The position numbers were made by a program, and so were the translations under genes. The notes beneath the pieces were generated by a model that was given only the letters and a program-made list of their open reading frames with translations, made no database searches and was not told the DNA's origin. From Syntrophales bacterium (GTDB lineage Bacteria; Desulfobacterota; Syntrophia; Syntrophales; UBA8958), in contig JALNVY010000023.1 in NCBI GenBank assembly GCA_023231165.1, forward strand, positions 1 through 17,668: DNA of 17,668 nt, given 5' to 3'. Shown piece after piece: positions 14,983-17,668 of the stretch; the first letter of the stretch is position 1; every line of letters starts with the position of its first letter.

Positions 14983-15312
14983 ATGAAGGATTTGATCTAT
15001 CTGAAGGATGTAGTCACCCTGAGGGTCGACACGGATAAGTGCACCGGTTGCGCCATGTGCTTGGAGGTCTGCCCCCATGGAGTGCTGGCGATCGATGAAA
15101 AACGCGTCCGGATCGGGAATCGCGATGCCTGCATGGAATGCGGGGCCTGCAGCCGCAATTGCCCGGTCGACGCCATGTCCGTCGAAGCCGGGGTCGGATG
15201 CGCCGCGGCGGTGATTAACGGGATGTTGAATTGGCAAGGCACTGCCTGCTGTTGTAGCGTCGATCCGAATAATCCATCCGCGGGCAAGGCAGCGGGGACC
15301 TGTTGCTCATGA
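14983..15312 (+). CDS. hgcB: HgcB, ferredoxin partner of HgcA
   Basis: The 109-residue protein starts 9 bp after hgcA behind AGGAGG, which overlaps the hgcA stop. Two [4Fe-4S] motifs are complete: CTGCAMCLEVCP (Cys20, 23, 26, 30) and the HgcB-typical CMECGACSRNCP (Cys50, 53, 56, 60). Cys73, the additional conserved Cys of the family, is present (VGCAAAV). The C-terminal tail contains Cys89-90-91 and a terminal pair Cys107-108; a C-terminal vicinal pair is characteristic of HgcB and is thought to handle Hg(II). HgcB reduces the HgcA corrinoid and probably passes Hg(II) to it. The three adjacent Cys at 89-91 in addition to the terminal pair look unusual. Confidence 0.96.
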   Translation: MKDLIYLKDVVTLRVDTDKCTGCAMCLEVCPHGVLAIDEKRVRIGNRDACMECGACSRNCPVDAMSVEAGVGCAAAVINGMLNWQGTACCCSVDPNNPSAGKAAGTCCS

Positions 15313-15347
15313 TCGCTTCGGCATTCAAGCTCTCCGATTTATTTTCA

Positions 15348-15406
15348 ATCCGGCATTGATCTTGGCATTGATCCGGTGTTTTTTAACCGTCATTTAAAAC
15401 GTGAAA
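15348..15406 (+). repeat. Dispersed imperfect repeat, copy B
   Basis: This is the partner of 11653-11712, in the same orientation. It also carries an internal direct repeat, GGCATTGATC, twice (15352-15361 and 15364-15373). It lies after hgcB and overlaps the last codons of the C45 hydrolase gene. Confidence 0.55.
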
Positions 15407-16595
15407 GCAGGCTTTTCAATTCAACGCCTGTCCAATCCTGAAAACCTGGGACTTTTAACCATACCTGCAAAGAATCCGGTACGGCAATAATTTGATATGC
15501 CGTACGGATACTGCTTCCGATCGGCCAAGTTGCACCGCCATCATTCATGGGGGTATCCAGAATCTCCTTCATGATCTTAACATTGATTTTACCCTTGTTT
15601 TTATGTCCCAGGGCAAGCAGATTTTCCCGTCTGCGGACCGTTTCAAAACCGGCATTGTCATGCAGCACAATTCCCCATGATGGGTCGGTAAAATGGTTGG
15701 TCGCTACCAGCAACCCTTCTGTGTCACCGCTTCGTCGGCGATGTTCAAATGGCGCCCATTCATAGGAGATTCCCCGTGACTTATCGGCCGTATTGATGAT
15801 GAAGGCAAAGTCTGTTCTGGTTGTATTGAAAAAAGCGTCTAACTGATCCATGCTGCCATAATCATTGAGAGAAGCCATCAGACTAACGATAGCCGGCACA
15901 CGATTGGAATAACTGAGGGTACCACCGGAGGGAAGTCCGTTATTGAGTTGCAGATATATACCTTCTGCATTCAATCCGGTAGTCGCGTAAATGACACCGG
16001 CAAAGGTAATGATCGCGTTGGGAATTCCTGAATCAGGATTGAAAACGGTTACGGTGAGAGTTTGTGCAAATTCAACATATTTATCAAACCAATCATAATT
16101 CCTTCCCGCAATGAGGGGTTTATTTTTTGTATAGTCACCCCAGGCAATGATTCCCGAGCATCCCGACATCGAACCATAAACCTCAATGGCATTGAGCATA
16201 ATTTGCTCGTTTAAGGAAAGCCCGGAAGTTTCCGCCATACCCGTAATAATATCTTTAAAACGCTGGGGATAAAACTGATACAAAGATATTGCGGTCTTTT
16301 TCATAGCGTCTTCAGAAAGGCCTTTATGCTTTTGAAAATAATCCACAACGGCATTTTGATGCAGGTTTTTTAATTCACCCCTTAACAGGTATCCATATTG
16401 GCGCCCCATCTGATGATAACTGCCATGGAGAGCCAGTATATTAAATTTTCCGCTCCGGTAATGTTTACCCCCTTCAAAGGATGAGATTAATCTTATCCCG
16501 GCTGATTCAGGTATAGGTTGTGCGTGTAGACAGTTAGTTGCAGAAATGAGCAGGATAAACAGGACAAATAAGATTCTATTAGGCATGGCATGCAT
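15390..16595 (-). CDS. Secreted C45-family Ntn hydrolase (acyltransferase/linear amide hydrolase-like)
   Basis: The predicted protein has 401 residues; AGGGGA precedes the ATG at 16595, with an alternative ATG three codons in. A signal peptide is evident (MPNRILFVLFILLISATNCLHAQ), so it is exported. The sequence resembles C45 peptidase/acyl-CoA:6-APA acyltransferase and choloylglycine-hydrolase relatives: LHGSYHQMGRQYGYLLRGEL (56-75), GMAETSGLSLNEQIMLNAIE (119-138), then the probable N-terminal nucleophile Cys146 in MSGCSGIIAWG and GRNYDWF (164-170). Ntn hydrolases of this group cleave themselves before the nucleophile and hydrolyse linear amides or transfer acyl groups. The substrate is unknown. 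It is opposite in strand to hgcAB and arsM and looks more AT-rich than them, as if inserted between them. Confidence 0.82.
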   Translation of the reverse strand: MHAMPNRILFVLFILLISATNCLHAQPIPESAGIRLISSFEGGKHYRSGKFNILALHGSYHQMGRQYGYLLRGELKNLHQNAVVDYFQKHKGLSEDAMKKTAISLYQFYPQRFKDIITGMAETSGLSLNEQIMLNAIEVYGSMSGCSGIIAWGDYTKNKPLIAGRNYDWFDKYVEFAQTLTVTVFNPDSGIPNAIITFAGVIYATTGLNAEGIYLQLNNGLPSGGTLSYSNRVPAIVSLMASLNDYGSMDQLDAFFNTTRTDFAFIINTADKSRGISYEWAPFEHRRRSGDTEGLLVATNHFTDPSWGIVLHDNAGFETVRRRENLLALGHKNKGKINVKIMKEILDTPMNDGGATWPIGSSIRTAYQIIAVPDSLQVWLKVPGFQDWTGVELKSLLSRFK

Positions 16596-16624
16596 AGAAA
16601 TATCCCCTATTCAACAATTGATGT

Positions 16625-16653
16625 TTAATACTTCAATCATTGACAACTGGCAA
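16625..16653 (-). promoter_or_regulatory. Candidate promoter of the C45 hydrolase gene
   Basis: On the minus strand TTGCCA (16653-16648) is followed after exactly 17 bp by TATTAA (16630-16625). The -10 box ends 29 bp before the ATG at 16595, leaving a short leader with the ribosome binding site. Confidence 0.45.
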
Positions 16654-16669
16654 TCAGAATTTACGGATT

Positions 16670-16800
16670 CCTATTTGAAAAGCTGCGTAGAAGAGGAAGG
16701 CAGGGCAATTATCATGGCGCCTGCGGCATCAATGGCTCCAATACCGGTAAGTTCATATCCGGCAATGACTTTGCCGAAGTCGGGATATTGTCAATGGACT
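16670..16800 (-). pseudogene. Possible remnant of an unidentified gene
   Basis: In the 455-bp gap between the C45 gene and arsM, one minus-strand frame encodes a protein-like stretch ending with a stop near 16672: PDFGKVIAGYELTGIGA followed by IDAAGAMIIALPSSSTQLFK. It has no start codon in frame. Upstream, protein-like sequence (AHHAFHIMKQSIDNIP) continues only in another frame, as if frameshifted. I do not recognise the family; it could be chance. Confidence 0.25.
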
Positions 16801-16958
16801 GCTTCATGATGTGGAAAGCATGGTGTGCATCCCTGTAAAATAATTCTGATGACAGAACAGCAGAATATCAGACCACGATTTTATTGATCCCATTCAAGCT
16901 TTTATTTCATCTTTTTTAATCACCCTATCAAAAATAATAAAAAGCTTGCATTTGATAC

Positions 16959-16987
16959 TTGACAAATTTCTTACTATTACTTATATT
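16959..16987 (+). promoter_or_regulatory. Promoter of the arsM operon
   Basis: TTGACA (16959-16964), a 17-bp spacer and TATATT (16982-16987) are identical in boxes and spacing to the hgc promoter. The preceding ATAC and following CTGAT are also shared. Confidence 0.85.
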
Positions 16988-17034
16988 CTGATTTATCTGA
17001 TATAATTGATTATGTATTATAAATCTGAATATTC
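16985..17034 (+). promoter_or_regulatory. Putative operator region of arsM
   Basis: CTGAT at 16988-16992 and 16997-17001 repeats the hgc arrangement with the same 9-bp period. An 18-bp longer segment then contains the inverted repeat ATAAT-TG-ATTAT (17002-17013). It is followed by ATAAATCTGAATATTCAA, which matches hgc leader sequence around its second operator arm except for an A-to-T change and a small gap. A regulator binding both promoters would be expected to contact these elements. Confidence 0.55.
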
Positions 17035-17050
17035 AACGTGAGGCGAAAAA

Positions 17051-17083
17051 ATGGTTAAGGAAGATCAGAAGAAGGAGGAATAG
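17051..17083 (+). CDS. Ten-codon leader ORF, truncated copy of the AbrB-like gene start
   Basis: ATG at 17051 opens MVKEDQKKEE and then stops at 17081-17083, 4 bp before arsM. The first codons match those of the AbrB-like gene (MVKADLKKES) at the nucleotide level as well. Its last codons contain the GGAGG ribosome binding site of arsM. It is either a vestige of a copied regulatory module or a translated leader that couples to arsM; translation is not shown. Confidence 0.4.
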   Translation: MVKEDQKKEE

Positions 17084-17087
17084 GAAA

Positions 17088-17668
17088 ATGAAAGCAGAAG
17101 AAATCAGGAAGGCCGTACGGGATCGTTACGGCGATATCGCCGCGAAAGCGGGGACATGTTGTCTGCCCTCGGCTGGTTGCTGCGGCGGTGAAAGTGTTAT
17201 GCAAAATATCAGTTTGGGCGTCGGCTACCGTCCCGAAGATCTTCAGGCCGTGCCCGACGGGGCGAATCTTGGTCTGGGTTGCGGCAATCCCGTGGCTTTA
17301 GCTTCGCTGCGGGCAGGTGAAATGGTCGTTGATCTCGGGGCGGGGGCGGGTTTCGATTGCTTCCTCGCCGCCAGGGAGGTGGGGGCAACGGGACTGGTCA
17401 TCGGTGTCGATATGACCCCCGAAATGCTCGACAAGGCCCGGGCGAACGCCCAAAAAGGCGGGTATCAGAACGTGGAGTTCCGCTTAGGGGAAATCGAAAA
17501 TCTCCCTGTTGCCGACAACACGGCGGACATTATCATCTCCAATTGCGTCATCAACCTTTCACCGGACAAGGGACGGGTTTTCCGGGAGGCCTTCCGGGTC
17601 CTCAAGCCCGGGGGCCGCCTGATGGTGTCCGATATCGTCCTGCTGAAAGAACTGCCGGCAGCATTGCA
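17088..17668 (+). CDS. arsM: Arsenite S-adenosylmethyltransferase ArsM, C-terminus beyond window
   Basis: The ATG at 17088 sits 9 nt after GGAGG; 193 complete codons are visible before the window ends. ArsM methylates trivalent arsenic with SAM, giving methylated and volatile arsenicals. The N-terminal region has Cys pairs 24-25 and 31-32 (GTCCLPSAGCCGG) and LGLGCGNP (61-68). SAM motif I is VVDLGAGAGFDCFLAA (80-95) with Cys91, followed by GVDMTPEMLDKAR. SNCVINLSPDK (151-161) carries Cys153. Cys91 and Cys153 correspond to two of the As(III)-binding cysteines of characterised ArsM; the third lies beyond the window. Its promoter is nearly a copy of the hgc promoter. Other ars genes may follow downstream. 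Confidence 0.93.
   Translation, partial: MKAEEIRKAVRDRYGDIAAKAGTCCLPSAGCCGGESVMQNISLGVGYRPEDLQAVPDGANLGLGCGNPVALASLRAGEMVVDLGAGAGFDCFLAAREVGATGLVIGVDMTPEMLDKARANAQKGGYQNVEFRLGEIENLPVADNTADIIISNCVINLSPDKGRVFREAFRVLKPGGRLMVSDIVLLKELPAAL

Noticed and set aside
16546..16809. Plus-strand open frame of 87 codons after the C45 gene
   Set aside because: It begins antisense to the C45 signal peptide and lacks a ribosome binding site; the minus-strand reading of the same region looks more protein-like.

Overview
The window looks like chromosomal DNA of a strictly anaerobic bacterium, probably of the Desulfobacterota (sulfate-reducer or syntroph type, for example Syntrophales-like). The pointers are a mercury-methylation hgcAB pair, a menaquinone-type prenyltransferase with UbiE, a family III CoA-transferase and a multi-PAS sensor kinase. 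The lineage is an inference from gene content and style; there is no rRNA or other taxonomic marker.

Layout. Bases 1-384 (minus) hold the N-terminal part of a family III CoA-transferase. Divergent to it, 564-5058 (plus) is a tight operon: transketolase, then a NitT/TauT-type ABC importer (lipoprotein binding protein, ATPase, permease) with overlapping stops and starts. Bases 5351-9144 (plus) encode a PstS-like periplasmic binding protein, a PAS-PAS HisKA_2 histidine kinase, and a response regulator whose HD-GYP output domain has lost key metal ligands. Bases 9261-10999 (plus) are a MenA-like prenyltransferase and the UbiE/MenG methyltransferase. On the minus strand follow a nitroreductase (11065-11628), a RelE-type toxin with its ribbon-helix-helix antitoxin and a promoter/operator (11735-12291), and a D-2-hydroxyacid dehydrogenase (12342-13289).

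The most notable part is 13457-17668. A promoter at 13457-13485 drives a small Cys-rich AbrB-like protein, HgcA (corrinoid protein with the NVWCAAGK cap-helix motif) and HgcB (two [4Fe-4S] motifs plus Cys-rich tail), the genes required for methylmercury formation. About 1.7 kb downstream, beyond an oppositely oriented C45/Ntn-hydrolase gene, a second promoter with the same -35 box, the same 17-bp spacing, the same -10 box and the same CTGAT-N4-CTGAT downstream element drives arsM (arsenite methyltransferase, truncated by the window end). Similarity between the two leaders continues into the first codons of the AbrB-like gene, leaving a 10-codon vestigial ORF in front of arsM. This suggests that one regulatory module was copied and now co-regulates mercury and arsenic methylation.

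An imperfect ~60-bp direct repeat (11653-11712 and 15348-15406) brackets the toxin-antitoxin, dehydrogenase and hgc genes, and may mark a mobile or rearranged segment. I saw no RNA genes, CRISPR arrays or insertion sequences.
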